The notes under the pieces are model-generated. The model was not told the DNA's origin. It saw nothing but the letters and a program-made list of their open reading frames with translations, and made no database searches. Positions 18,601-26,794 of a stretch of DNA of 64,000 nucleotides are shown here, one piece after another. The stretch's first letter is position 1, and every line of letters begins with the position of its first letter. This DNA is from Holophagales bacterium. GTDB lineage: Bacteria > Acidobacteriota > Thermoanaerobaculia > UBA5066. The stretch is from NCBI GenBank assembly GCA_016719485.1, contig JADJZB010000006.1, positions 1-64,000 of the forward strand. The letters run 5' to 3'. Made by a program: the position numbers and the translations under genes.

Positions 18601-18945
18601 TTCCTCGATCTCTCGTATGACGAGGCGAAGGCGAAGGGCCTCCTCCGCAACAAGGTCGAGCTGATCGAGGCGATCATCCACGGCGCCGTCAAGCGGGTCC
18701 GGCCGAAGGCGATGACCGTCTTCGCCGCGATGCTCGGCCTCATGCCGATCATGTGGTCCGTCGGAGCGGGCTCCGACGTCATGAAGAGGATCGCCGCTCC
18801 TATGGTCGGCGGCCTCGTCACGTCCTTCGCGCTCGAGCTCCTCGTCTATCCGGCGATCTACATGCTCTGGAAGCAGCGAAGCTTGCCGAAGCCGGACCCG
18901 GATGCTCCCGTCCCTGCCCCGGAACCGTCGCTGATTCCGGCATGA
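15607..18945 (+). CDS. cusA: RND heavy-metal efflux pump CusA
   Basis: 1112 residues, the usual length. The start has GGAGG. Motifs: WVMKRTPLDAIPDQSDTQV at the N-terminus, SDFGFSYVYVIFEDGTDLYW in the porter domain, and in TM4 the acidic IGVLVDGAIVEVENAYKKL used for proton relay. Late motif LMGLDAETGVFMLLFLDL matches CusA rather than CzcA. Several Met residues lie in the porter and membrane parts, as expected for Cu(I)/Ag(I) transport, although the exact Met ladder was not mapped. It forms the cusCBA operon with the two preceding genes. Confidence 0.92.
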   Translation: MSHASPSEGGGEGVIKRIIRFSAENKYLVLSLYVVAILIAVWVMKRTPLDAIPDQSDTQVIIYSKWDRSPDIIEDQVTYPIVTALLGAPKVKTIRGSSDFGFSYVYVIFEDGTDLYWARSRVLEYLSKIQGSLPQGVKTEMGSDATSVGWVFQYALVDESGTNSTDELRTYQDWFLRYAVQSVPGVAEVATVGGRQRQYQVTIDPNVLSAYGVPLSRVAEAIRMSNEEVGGRLIELSGREYMVRGRGYLKSVKDIEQIVLKTNERGTPLTVGDVGRVSLGPEIRRGVADLDGEGDVVGGIVVMRSGENALNVIERVKQKLKDIEPSLPKGVKVVTTYDRSDLIERSIDTLKGKLIEEIIVVSIIILIFLWHVPSAIVPILTIPISVVLAFIPFGQLGLTINIMSLAGIAISIGVLVDGAIVEVENAYKKLQLWNDGGRPGDFHKVRLEALMEVGPSVFFSLLVIAVAFLPVFTLVDQEGRLFRPLAYSKNLAMAIAAFLAITLDPALRMLFARMDFLHFRPKWLAWVVNQVIVGKYYAEEKHPVSRLLHRIYEPPCRFVLKHPKSTIAAALLAMVATVPVFLKLGSEFMPPLYEGSILYMPTTMPGISVTEAERLLQVQDRILKSFPEVERVFGKAGRADSSTDPAPFSMMETTVILKPENEWRARERWYSAWSPEWLASVFRHVWRDRISHDELVDEMDRALKIPGTTNAWTMPIKARIDMLSTGIRTPIGIKVFGSDLNEIERIGKEIETAVRAVPATRSAFAERVAGGYFIDFELKRDQLARYGLTVDDANMVIMTAIGGEPITTLIKGRERYSVSLRYPRELREDLTQLERVLVPTMSGAQVPMGQLADIRLVQGPSMIRNENGLLSGYVYVDFDTGKEDVGGFVEEAKKAVAERVTLPSGYTLVWSGQFENMIRVRERLKVVIPITLVLIWLLMYMNTKSAMKTFIVLLAVPFSIIGAVWFLWILGYNMSIAVWVGVIALMGLDAETGVFMLLFLDLSYDEAKAKGLLRNKVELIEAIIHGAVKRVRPKAMTVFAAMLGLMPIMWSVGAGSDVMKRIAAPMVGGLVTSFALELLVYPAIYMLWKQRSLPKPDPDAPVPAPEPSLIPA

Positions 18946-18986
18946 CGTCCACCGCACCACCAGGCAAACCGATTAGGAGAAGCCCC

Positions 18987-19460
18987 ATGACGACAGCCAC
19001 CCGTCTCCGCCGCTGGATCACCGCCGCGGTCGCGGTCCTCGCCATCTCGTCGGCCGCCGCCGCCCCGCCGTCGAAGGCCGCCCCCGGGAAGATGGTCTTC
19101 AAGGACGTGAAAACGCAGACGCTGGAGTTCATCGGCTACGCCGACATGAGCCTCGCGCCGGAGCAGCAGAAGATCAAGGACGACGTCCTCTCGTCGATCC
19201 CGACCGTGTGCTGCAAGAAGTTCTCCATGAAGACGTGCTGCTGCCCGTGCAACATGGCCATGACGATCTGGGGACTCTCGAACTACATGCTCGTGGTGAA
19301 GGGCGCCGACGCGGCCCAGCTCAAGACGGCGGTCCTGGATTGGGTGAAGTTCATCGGACCCGCCGGATACACGGGCGATGCGTGCTTCAAAGGTGGCTGC
19401 AACCGGCCGTTCGCGAAGAACGGTTGCGGCGGCATGGACCACAAGAGCGTCATCTTCTAG
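18987..19460 (+). CDS. Exported Cys-rich protein
   Basis: 157 residues from ATG 18987 (TTAGGAG ribosome site). Signal peptide about 1-28 (AAVAVLAISSAAAA). The mature protein has a dense Cys pattern: VCCKKFSMKTCCCPCNMAM in the middle and CFKGGCNRPFAKNGCGGM near the end, separated by a hydrophobic WGLSNYMLVV stretch. I know of no assigned function. Position directly after cusA and the 11 or so Cys residues suggest a copper sink or chaperone in the periplasm or envelope. The arrangement of clusters is not that of a heme or Fe-S protein I recognise. Confidence 0.72.
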   Translation: MTTATRLRRWITAAVAVLAISSAAAAPPSKAAPGKMVFKDVKTQTLEFIGYADMSLAPEQQKIKDDVLSSIPTVCCKKFSMKTCCCPCNMAMTIWGLSNYMLVVKGADAAQLKTAVLDWVKFIGPAGYTGDACFKGGCNRPFAKNGCGGMDHKSVIF

Positions 19461-19470
19461 GGGCTGAGCG

Positions 19471-19992
19471 ATGAGACTCCTTCGAACGCTTCTCCTTTCC
19501 ATGGCGATGGTGAGCCTTCCGGCCATGGCCCAGGAACACGTCCACGGCGACCGGGGGGTGCCAGACGAGGCGCCCTCGGCGGAACGGCCCGTTCGGGACC
19601 TGGATGCGGCGCTTCGCGACGAAGGGAGCGCCCTGCGTGCGCTCCGAACGAGCGTCCGCTCGCGCGAGCGCGATCGGGTTGACCGGGCGGTCGGGGACTA
19701 CGTCTCGGTTCAGGATGAGCTGCGCGTCGGCCTACGCGCGGGTGGAGGGGACGAAGCGCGTGCGCGAGATGCCTCGCGGATACAGAAGGTCTGCCGGGAG
19801 AGCCTGGCGACGCTCCGTGGCCTGGCGGACGGGGCCCCGCCCGCCCTCGGGGAGCGCGTCGACGAAGCGATCGCCGCGGCGGAGCGGACTTTCGGGATCG
19901 CTGCCGAGCTCGCAGGTGAGGACGCGGACTCTGCACCGAGGACCAGCCGGGGCGGATGTGGCATGGGGAGCTCCGGCCATCGAGGGCACTGA
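19471..19992 (+). CDS. Exported helical protein with His/Cys metal tail
   Basis: 173 residues: signal peptide (LLRTLLLSMAMVSLPAMAQ), a short HVHGD motif, a long charged alpha-helical part, and the tail GGCGMGSSGHRGH. The helical body has repeated Arg/Asp/Ala segments. The design matches the gene at 20666 (signal peptide, helices, His-rich end), so the two are probably distant paralogues. It follows the Cys-rich gene by 10 nt and is likely in the cus transcript. The tail could bind Cu or Zn; the function is otherwise unknown. Confidence 0.65.
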   Translation: MRLLRTLLLSMAMVSLPAMAQEHVHGDRGVPDEAPSAERPVRDLDAALRDEGSALRALRTSVRSRERDRVDRAVGDYVSVQDELRVGLRAGGGDEARARDASRIQKVCRESLATLRGLADGAPPALGERVDEAIAAAERTFGIAAELAGEDADSAPRTSRGGCGMGSSGHRGH

Positions 19993-20136
19993 CCGCGACT
20001 CCTGACGAGGGGAGCGCGACCGGGCCTGAGGCGCCCGCGGTGTCGCGCGAAGCGAAGTGATCGATCCGGGCGGCGTCGTCCCTGCCGATCCGCGGAACGA
20101 AACGTTCCCCGGGGAGGAGCGGACGACGCCGCATCT

Positions 20137-20170
20137 CTCTAACGTCTCTCTAAGGTTCAGCCCCTATCTT
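20137..20170 (+). promoter_or_regulatory. CTCTAA-type promoter S3
   Basis: CTCTAA, 5 nt, CTCTAAGG, 9 nt, TATCTT, about 65 nt before the ATG of the first OB-fold/metal-binding gene. It lies in the 243-nt gap after the previous gene, which holds nothing else recognised. Confidence 0.85.
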
Positions 20171-20235
20171 TCCGTTCAAGCGCCGGCGCCGGCGTGAAGA
20201 GCCCGCCGCCGGAAGCGGGACCAGGAGAAGACGAC

Positions 20236-20655
20236 ATGCGCAGACCTCTCGCCACTCTCACGGCTCTCGCCCTCTCGCTCTGGCCCCTCGCGGCCCCGGC
20301 GAACCAGGGCCACGCCCACGCCCACGGCCAGGACGCAGTCCTCGGCACCATCGCCAAGGTCGAGGGCGACCGCCTGGAGGTCGCTGACCCCGACGGCAAG
20401 TCCGTCATCGTCAGCCTGACTCGCACCACCATGTACCTCAAGGGGGCTGAGGAGGCGAAGAAGGCTGACCTGAAGCCCGGGCTGAGCGTCGCCGTCGAGA
20501 CGGCAGACGGGAAGGCCGGGCTCGAAGCGAAGGTCGTCCGGATCGGTCCCGCCGACGGAGCGGTCTGGGCCTGCCCGATGCACCCGGAAGTGACCGGCTC
20601 CGGTCCCGCCAAGTGCCCGAAGTGCGGCATGTTCCTCGAGAAGAAGAAGGCCTGA
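20236..20655 (+). CDS. Exported OB-like protein with CPMHP metal-binding domain, copy 1
   Basis: 139 residues from ATG 20236. Signal peptide ending at about APANQG, then a His stretch (HAHAHG), a beta-rich OB-like middle (AVLGTIAKVEGDRLEVADP, LKPGLSVAVETADG) and a C-terminal heavy-metal-binding motif: WACPMHPEV with KCPKCGMFLEKKK. The same architecture and high identity are found in the gene at 29701. The middle recalls CusF-like small OB proteins, so a soluble periplasmic copper carrier passing metal to CusB or CopA (which carry the same CPMHP motif) is plausible. Confidence 0.78.
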   Translation: MRRPLATLTALALSLWPLAAPANQGHAHAHGQDAVLGTIAKVEGDRLEVADPDGKSVIVSLTRTTMYLKGAEEAKKADLKPGLSVAVETADGKAGLEAKVVRIGPADGAVWACPMHPEVTGSGPAKCPKCGMFLEKKKA

Positions 20656-20665
20656 GGAGCGCCCG

Positions 20666-21217
20666 GTGTACCGAGCAGGAGCGCTCGCTCGAGTCATGGC
20701 TCGGCTCCTCTTCGGCGCGCTCCTCGGATCGGGCGCGCTGGCGGGCCAGGAGCCTCCACGTCTCGACACGTCGGTCGCTCCGTCCGCTAACGGGGAGCCG
20801 GCGAATCCAGTTGTCAGCCGGCTCGACCGCTCCGAAGAGCTTCTGGCCTCCGTCCGGACGGCCGCCGCCGAGAGAGACGGCACCGCACTGGCTTCGGCCA
20901 CGGCAGCGTACGTGTCCTACCTCGCGGTCCTCCGGGACGAGATCAGCCGCGCCCCGCGTGTCGATGGCCCGGTGTTGCCGGACAAGCTCGTGGTGGGAAA
21001 GACGGTAGCTCTACAGGCGACGGAGCTCGATTCACTGGCGAAGGCGGCCCCACGGCGGCTGCGAAAGGACGTGGAGCGGGCGCTGGCCGCCGCCGACGGG
21101 CTCCTCGAGACTCTGGCGAGAGGCTGGTCGGCGCCAGCGCCAGCGGTGCGCCCGCAGGCCGAGTCGCACGCGGGCCACGGCCGCTCGACGTCGGCCTCGA
21201 GCGGTGGGCACCATTGA
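20666..21217 (+). CDS. Exported helical protein with His-rich tail
   Basis: 183 residues from a GTG at 20666 with a GAGGAG ribosome site; a later ATG at 20696 is possible. Signal-like segment LLFGALLGSGALAG, a helical body (RLDRSEELLASVRTAAAERD) and the tail SHAGHGRS...GGHH. It resembles the gene at 19471 in design. It lies 11 nt after the OB-like gene and 55 nt before copA, so it is probably in the S3 operon. Likely a periplasmic metal-binding protein; no known family. Confidence 0.62.
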   Translation: MYRAGALARVMARLLFGALLGSGALAGQEPPRLDTSVAPSANGEPANPVVSRLDRSEELLASVRTAAAERDGTALASATAAYVSYLAVLRDEISRAPRVDGPVLPDKLVVGKTVALQATELDSLAKAAPRRLRKDVERALAAADGLLETLARGWSAPAPAVRPQAESHAGHGRSTSASSGGHH

Positions 21218-21271
21218 GGGCCTCTGCACTAGGCTCGTGCTGACGACGCGTCCGTCAGGTTGGAGGCACCC

Positions 21272-23623
21272 ATGAATCATGACGAGCACGAGCACACCGG
21301 GCACGATCGGTCGACGGCCGGGCGGCCTCAGAAGAAGGACCCCGTCTGCGGAATGTCGGTGCCGGCGGACAGCCCGAACCGACACGAGCACGCGGGTACC
21401 GAGTTCGTGTTCTGCAGCGCGACCTGCCGCGATCGGTTCACCAGGGACCCGGGCTCGTTCCTCGAGCAGGCCCCGGCGGCCACGGCCGCTCCTTCTCGGG
21501 TCATTCCGGGGGGCTACACGTGCCCCATGCACCCGGAGATCGTGCGCGATGCGCCGGGCTCGTGTCCGATCTGCGGCATGGCGCTGGAGCTTCGGGCGCC
21601 CGCGGCGGACGCCGGAGAGAACGCCGAGCTCCGCGACATGAGCCGCCGGTTCTGGTTCTCGGTAGCGCTTACCGTGCCGCTCCTCGGCCTGGCGATGGGC
21701 GACATGCTGCCGGGAGAACCCGTGTCTGCGCTCCTCTCGGCGCGCCTGCGCACATTCCTGGAGCTGGCGCTGGCGACGCCCGTGTGTCTCTGGGCCGCGT
21801 GGCCCTTCTACGTGCGAGCCGTCCAGTCGGTGAGGAACCGCAGTCTCAACATGTTCACACTCATCGGCCTCGGCGTGAGCGTCGCGTACGGCTACAGCGT
21901 CATCGCGACGCTTCTGCCGGGCCTGTTCCCGGCCTCCTTCCGGAGCGCATCCGGCGAGGTCGCCGTTTACTTCGAAGCGGCGGGGGTCATCGTCACGTTG
22001 ATCCTGCTCGGGCAGGTCCTGGAGCTTCGCGCGCGCAGCCAGACAGGCGCAGCGATTCAGAAGCTGCTCGGGATGGCGGCAACATCCGCGCGACGGATCA
22101 AGGCTGACGGTTCCGAAGAGGACGTGCTGCTGGAGGTCGTGCAGGCCGGCGACACGCTGCGGGTGCGGCCTGGCGAGAAGATACCGGTAGACGGAGTCGT
22201 GCTCGAGGGTGCGAGCTCCGTCGACGAGTCGATGGTGAGCGGCGAGCCGATACCCGTGGAGAAGGGCCCCGGCGACAAGGTCGTCGGAGCTACGGTCAAC
22301 GGCACCGGAGCCCTCGTGATGCGGGCCGAGAAGGTCGGCGCCGAGACGCTTCTCTCGCGCATCGTCGCGATGGTCGCCGAGGCCCAGCGGAGCCGGGCGC
22401 CGATCCAGAAGCTCGCCGATGTCGTGGCCGGCTATTTCGTGCCGATCGTCATCCTGATCTCGATCCTCACATTCGCGGCCTGGGCGATCGTCGGGCCGGC
22501 GCCCCGAATGGCGCACGCGCTGATCAACGCCGTGGCGGTGCTCATCATCGCCTGCCCCTGTGCGCTGGGGCTCGCCACCCCGATGTCGATCATGGTGGCA
22601 ACGGGCAGAGGCGCGACCATGGGCGTTCTCTTCAAGAACGCCGAGGCGATCGAGGTGCTTCGAAAGGTCGATACGCTCGTCATCGACAAGACGGGGACAC
22701 TGACGGAAGGGAAGCCCGAGCTGGTGAGTGTCAAGCCGGCCGCCGGCTTCTCCGAATCCGACCTCCTCCATCTGGCCGCCAGTCTGGAACGAGGCAGCGA
22801 GCACCCGCTCGCGGCGGCCATCGTGAAGGGAGCCGAGAAGCGCGGCGTGGCTCTCTCGGGCACGGACGGGTTCGAGTCCGTGACGGGAAAGGGAGTGAAG
22901 GGAACCGTAGACGGCAGATCCGTGACGCTCGGGAACACGTCCCTGATGGCGGACCTGGGAATCGACCTCGGAGAGTTGGGGACCGACGCAGAGGCACTCC
23001 GCAAGGACGGGGAGACGGCGATGTTCGTTGCGGTCGACGGCGAGGTCGCGGGCATCCTGGGGGTGGCCGATCCGATCAAAGCCAGCACGCCCGAGGCCAT
23101 CAAAGAGCTACACGGTGAGGGCCTCCGCATCGTCATGCTCACGGGCGACAGCAGAACGACCGCCGAAGCGGTCGCGAGGAAGCTCGCGATCGACGAGATC
23201 GTGGCCGAGGTGCTGCCCGATCAGAAGGCGGAGGTCGTGAAGCGGTTCCAGGCTCAGGGACGCGTCGTCGCGATGGCAGGCGACGGCATCAACGACGCCC
23301 CCGCGCTCGCACAGGCGCAGGTGGGGATCGCCATGGGGACGGGCACCGACGTCGCGATGGAGAGCGCCGGGGTCACGCTGGTGAAGGGGGACCTCCGGGG
23401 CATCGTCCGGGCGCGGCGCCTTTCCCGCAGCACGATGGCCAACATCAAGCAGAACCTCTTCTTCGCATTCGTCTACAACGCGGCAGGGGTGCCGATCGCT
23501 GCGGGTGTGCTCTACCCGGTCTTCGGGCTATTGCTCTCGCCTGTGATCGCGGCTGCCGCGATGAGCTTCAGCTCGGTCTCGGTCGTCGGAAACGCGCTCC
23601 GGCTTCGACGGGCGAAGATGTGA
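21272..23623 (+). CDS. copA: Cu(I)-exporting P1B ATPase with YHS and CPMHP domains
   Basis: 783 residues from ATG 21272 (GGAGG). His-rich N-terminus, YHS domain (KKDPVCGMSV, FCSATCRDRF), then the metal-binding YTCPMHPEI with CPICGMAL in place of the common HMA ferredoxin-like domain. Ion site motif CPCALG in TM6, phosphorylation motif DKTGTLTEG, SEHPLAAAI, GDGINDAPAL, and YNAAGVP plus MSFSSVSV in the last helices, the set of Cu(I)-transporting P1B-1 enzymes. It expels cytoplasmic Cu(I) to the periplasm. Its stop overlaps the start of a Ser/Thr kinase gene. Confidence 0.92.
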   Translation: MNHDEHEHTGHDRSTAGRPQKKDPVCGMSVPADSPNRHEHAGTEFVFCSATCRDRFTRDPGSFLEQAPAATAAPSRVIPGGYTCPMHPEIVRDAPGSCPICGMALELRAPAADAGENAELRDMSRRFWFSVALTVPLLGLAMGDMLPGEPVSALLSARLRTFLELALATPVCLWAAWPFYVRAVQSVRNRSLNMFTLIGLGVSVAYGYSVIATLLPGLFPASFRSASGEVAVYFEAAGVIVTLILLGQVLELRARSQTGAAIQKLLGMAATSARRIKADGSEEDVLLEVVQAGDTLRVRPGEKIPVDGVVLEGASSVDESMVSGEPIPVEKGPGDKVVGATVNGTGALVMRAEKVGAETLLSRIVAMVAEAQRSRAPIQKLADVVAGYFVPIVILISILTFAAWAIVGPAPRMAHALINAVAVLIIACPCALGLATPMSIMVATGRGATMGVLFKNAEAIEVLRKVDTLVIDKTGTLTEGKPELVSVKPAAGFSESDLLHLAASLERGSEHPLAAAIVKGAEKRGVALSGTDGFESVTGKGVKGTVDGRSVTLGNTSLMADLGIDLGELGTDAEALRKDGETAMFVAVDGEVAGILGVADPIKASTPEAIKELHGEGLRIVMLTGDSRTTAEAVARKLAIDEIVAEVLPDQKAEVVKRFQAQGRVVAMAGDGINDAPALAQAQVGIAMGTGTDVAMESAGVTLVKGDLRGIVRARRLSRSTMANIKQNLFFAFVYNAAGVPIAAGVLYPVFGLLLSPVIAAAAMSFSSVSVVGNALRLRRAKM

Positions 23624-25137
23624 GCCTGGACGACGAGACGATCGAGGCGGTGCCCGGCGGCGAGAGATCGCGCCCCGGTCGCCCCGATCGCGCGACTCCG
23701 CGCTATGAGCTCGGCGAGACGCTCGGCAGCGGGGGGATGGCGACGGTCGTGCTCGCGAGGGATCGCCAGCTCGGACGCGACGTCGCCATCAAGCGCATGA
23801 GGCCCGAGCTCGCCGAGGACCCGGGGGCACGGCGCCGGTTCGAGGAGGAAGCGCTGATTCTCGCGGGGCTCGAGCATCCAGGGGCAGTCCCGGTGCACGA
23901 CGCGGGGACGCTCGAAACGGGCGAGCCGTTCTACGCAATGAAGCGCGTCCAGGGACGGACCCTGAAGAGCCTCCTGTCGGCGCGGCGGCCGGAGGAGATC
24001 CGGTCGCGCCAGTCGATCACCCACTTCGTCGACGTCTTCGAGCGGGTTTGCCAGACGCTTGCCGCGGCGCACCGCCAAGGCCTGGTTCATCGCGACGTCA
24101 AGCCAGCGAACATCATGGTGGACGATATGGGCTCCGTCTACCTGGTGGACTGGGGCCTCGCCGTACGGCTCGAGGGCGACAGTCAGTCCCGCGCGCATCC
24201 AGGAGGGTCCGTTGCCGGGACGCCGGCGTACATGTCCCCCGAGCAGGCGCGTGCTGCACCGACGAACCCGGCCTCCGACGTCTTCTCGTTGGGCACGGTC
24301 CTGTACGAGATTCTGACCGGCGCGAACCCGTTCTCATCTGCCGATGCGCTCGAATCGATGCGCCGCGTTCGGGAGGAGTCGCCTGCGCCGCCCGTCGCGA
24401 GGAACCGCGCAGCCGGGAGGGCGCTCTCTGCCGTCTGCATGAAGGCCCTCGCCAGGGACCCGTCGTCGCGATACGGCTCAGCAATGGAGCTGGCGGAGGA
24501 GATCCGCCGGTACCGGGAGTTCCGTCCGGTGGACGCTGCGCCTCCGACCTTCATGGAGAGGGCTGTGAACTGGATGCGCCGGCACCCTGCGGTCGCCTCG
24601 GCCGTCGCGGCCGCGCTCGGCGTCGCCCTCCTTGGAGGAGCCGGGGTCGCCGTCCGCATCGCTTCCCGCCACAGTCTGCACGTGATGGCTTCGGAGCGCC
24701 TGGACGCCGCGGACGCGAGCCTCGCCCGAGTCGATGCCGAGATCGCTCGCGCCACCGCGGCCCGCGAAGCCGCCCCACCGGACGGTCGAGCCCGGCTCGA
24801 CCTCGAGCTCGACGAGCTTCGAGCCCTGAGGTCGGAGGAGTACGAGACCGTTCACGGATTGGCCTACGCCATTCTCGGGTTCGGGGCGGGCTCGCCGGAC
24901 AGGGTCATCCAGGCGCGAGTCCGCCGATATCAGGTCGAGGGCGTCGAACGCTACCTCGCCGCTGGGCAGGAGCTCGCTGCAGCTGCGTCACTGAGGAAGG
25001 CTCTCAGGGCCGCCGAGGCGGCGAATCCGCTTGGCTTCTCGAAGGACGAGATAGCGGCGATGGAGGCGAAGCTGATGCAGGTCGAGGCGAGGCTGGCAGC
25101 CTCCCGCGGACCCGAATCAGAGCCGACCGGACACTGA
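23620..25137 (+). CDS. Membrane Ser/Thr protein kinase coupled to copA
   Basis: 505 residues; the GTG at 23620 overlaps the copA stop (GTGA). Kinase domain at about 29-300: LGSGGMATV, VAIK, HRDVKPAN at 157-164, VDWGLA in place of DFG, GTPAYMSPEQA. A transmembrane segment at about 325-345 (VASAVAAALGVALLGGAGVAV) leads to a coiled-coil periplasmic part of about 150 residues with no recognised domain (Ala/Arg/Glu-rich). Hanks-type kinases of this layout are common in Acidobacteriota, Myxococcota and Planctomycetota. Coupling to copA implies control of, or response to, copper export; the substrate is unknown. Confidence 0.85.
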   Translation: MSLDDETIEAVPGGERSRPGRPDRATPRYELGETLGSGGMATVVLARDRQLGRDVAIKRMRPELAEDPGARRRFEEEALILAGLEHPGAVPVHDAGTLETGEPFYAMKRVQGRTLKSLLSARRPEEIRSRQSITHFVDVFERVCQTLAAAHRQGLVHRDVKPANIMVDDMGSVYLVDWGLAVRLEGDSQSRAHPGGSVAGTPAYMSPEQARAAPTNPASDVFSLGTVLYEILTGANPFSSADALESMRRVREESPAPPVARNRAAGRALSAVCMKALARDPSSRYGSAMELAEEIRRYREFRPVDAAPPTFMERAVNWMRRHPAVASAVAAALGVALLGGAGVAVRIASRHSLHVMASERLDAADASLARVDAEIARATAAREAAPPDGRARLDLELDELRALRSEEYETVHGLAYAILGFGAGSPDRVIQARVRRYQVEGVERYLAAGQELAAAASLRKALRAAEAANPLGFSKDEIAAMEAKLMQVEARLAASRGPESEPTGH

Positions 25138-25210
25138 AGAGCCGCCGTCGGCGTGGCGTACCACCATAGAGGAGCGGCCGGAGGTCTGAACGGGCCCCAC
25201 CGTCACGAGA

Positions 25211-25907
25211 TTACTCGCAGGGCAGGCGGGCAAGGACGAGCGCAGAGGTCCCTCGGCCCAGCCGCTCGACGGCGACGCCGCTGTAGCCGTGCGCGACGAA
25301 TAGCATCGTGAGCTCCTCGACCCAGGCGGAGCGGCGGACGATCTCGGGCAGCTCGTCGAATACCCGGATCGCCGCGGGCCACTCGTTCAGCGCGGTCTGT
25401 CGGAGCCGCTGAAAGTGGCGCTCCCATGCCTTGCGGACGACAGGGTGCTCCGGGTAGGTCAGGTCGTGCATGACCACGAACCCGCCCGGATTCAAGAACG
25501 ACCTCAAACGCGAGACGAGGCGGGGGAGATCTGCGTACTTGGCCAGGTAGCAGCTCGTAACGGCGTCGAACCGTCCGGCAGGAGCGACGCGCTCGAACGA
25601 GCCCAGGACGAAACGTGCCCGATGGTCCCGTCGGAGATGCGCCCGCTTCAGCGCGTGGTCGAGAAGCGCGACCGAGATTTCCATACCGACGACCTCCGCC
25701 TCCGGGGAAACGATCCCGAATCATGAACGTGAGGGTCCCGGTGCCGCAGGCGAGGTCGAGAACCCGCGCCGGGGCGTCGAGGTGCGCCAGGAGCGCCTCC
25801 TTCCAGCGGCGGTCTGCGCCGCGTGTCGCTGCGAAGAGGATCTCGTCATACGCTTCTGCTGTGCCGTCGGAGAGCTCCGCTGCGATTCTCTGGTGCGGGA
25901 GCGTCAT
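25211..25907 (-). CDS. SAM-dependent methyltransferase (one frameshift)
   Basis: The ATG at 25907 overlaps the stop of the sensor gene (ATGA). The first frame gives MTLPHQRIAAELSDGTAEAYD and motif I VLDLACGTGTLTF; after FMIRDRF the frame shifts near 25700, in a C/G run, and continues GMEISVALLDHALKRA, FDAVTSCYLAKY and GGFVVMHDLTYPEHPV to the end. Total length is one base over a multiple of three. It is a class I methyltransferase of about 231 residues, possibly modifying a small molecule or quinone. It is the last gene of the S4 operon. Confidence 0.7.
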
Positions 25908-26794
25908 GCGCTTCTCCGGGCTGCGCTCGTGGCGGGCGGGCCCTCGCCGACACTCGGCGGGAACCACTGCGCGTCTGATTCCGCGAGCGCCGCGGAGAGC
26001 TCCTCGACGGAGCGGGCGGCGCGGCGAAGCCGGCGCTTCGTCCCGTCGTCGCGTACGGAGCTTGCTTCGAGCTGGCTCAGCTCCAGGTGAGCGTTTCTCA
26101 GAGGTCCGAGCGTTCTCTCGCGGATGCCGGCGAGGGCCGCGGCCACGGCGCAGCGCCGCTCGGCGGCGATCCACTGGCGGGTCTGCTGTTCAAGCCCCGG
26201 CCCCAGTGCTCGCAGGGCCCTCGTGAGCCGGTCGAGCTCGAGATCCGTCGCAGGGACGCTCGCGAGCCAGCCCCCGCCTTCCGTGATCCGCTCGATCTGT
26301 CGGGAGATCGTGCTGAGCGGCCCGAGGAGGCTTCGTCGGAGGATCCACTCGATGCCTGCGACGAGGCCGGCGATCGTCAGCCCGGCCTGAAAAAGCTGGA
26401 TCGCGAGCGCGCTTCGGAACCGGTCGCGTACGAACCGGCCGTCGCTCCAGTAATGAAGCGTCCACCGGCCGTCGGAAAGGTCCAGCGCCTGGCAGGCCAC
26501 GATCCCCGAGCCTGAGGGCGCCTGCGACGCCGAAGAGAGCGGGACGAGGTCGACCCGGCCCCCAGCCCGCTCGAAAGAAGGGGCAAGCATCCGGAGGTGC
26601 GCCCGGGCCGTCCGCGAGTCCGCTCGGAACTCGGGCATCGCGGAAAGATGCTCGAGGAACCCAGCGAGGTAAGCGACCTCCGCGCGTTCGATCTGCCGGC
26701 GATCCTCGACGACACCAAGCGTCGTGACGAGCCCGACCGTGAGGGTCGTCGACGCGACGACCCACCATCGGATTCGGGTCCGGAGGCTTTTCAC
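25904..26794 (-). CDS. Membrane sensor with HAMP region but no kinase domain
   Basis: 296 residues from GTG 26794, overlapping the upstream methyltransferase stop (GTGA). TM1 at about 9-29 (RWWVVASTTLTVGLVTTLGVV), a periplasmic region of about 85 residues, TM2 at about 125-147 (LAIQLFQAGLTIAGLVAGIEW), a HAMP-like linker (RSLLGPLSTISRQIERI), then helical coiled-coil to the end. A dimerisation/H-box helix like ERTLGPLRNAHLELSQLEAS is present but lacks the HE/P signature and no ATPase domain follows. It looks like a histidine kinase reduced to its sensor part. Overlaps on both sides tie it to the two methyltransferases. Confidence 0.65.
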   Translation of the reverse strand: MKSLRTRIRWWVVASTTLTVGLVTTLGVVEDRRQIERAEVAYLAGFLEHLSAMPEFRADSRTARAHLRMLAPSFERAGGRVDLVPLSSASQAPSGSGIVACQALDLSDGRWTLHYWSDGRFVRDRFRSALAIQLFQAGLTIAGLVAGIEWILRRSLLGPLSTISRQIERITEGGGWLASVPATDLELDRLTRALRALGPGLEQQTRQWIAAERRCAVAAALAGIRERTLGPLRNAHLELSQLEASSVRDDGTKRRLRRAARSVEELSAALAESDAQWFPPSVGEGPPATSAARRSA

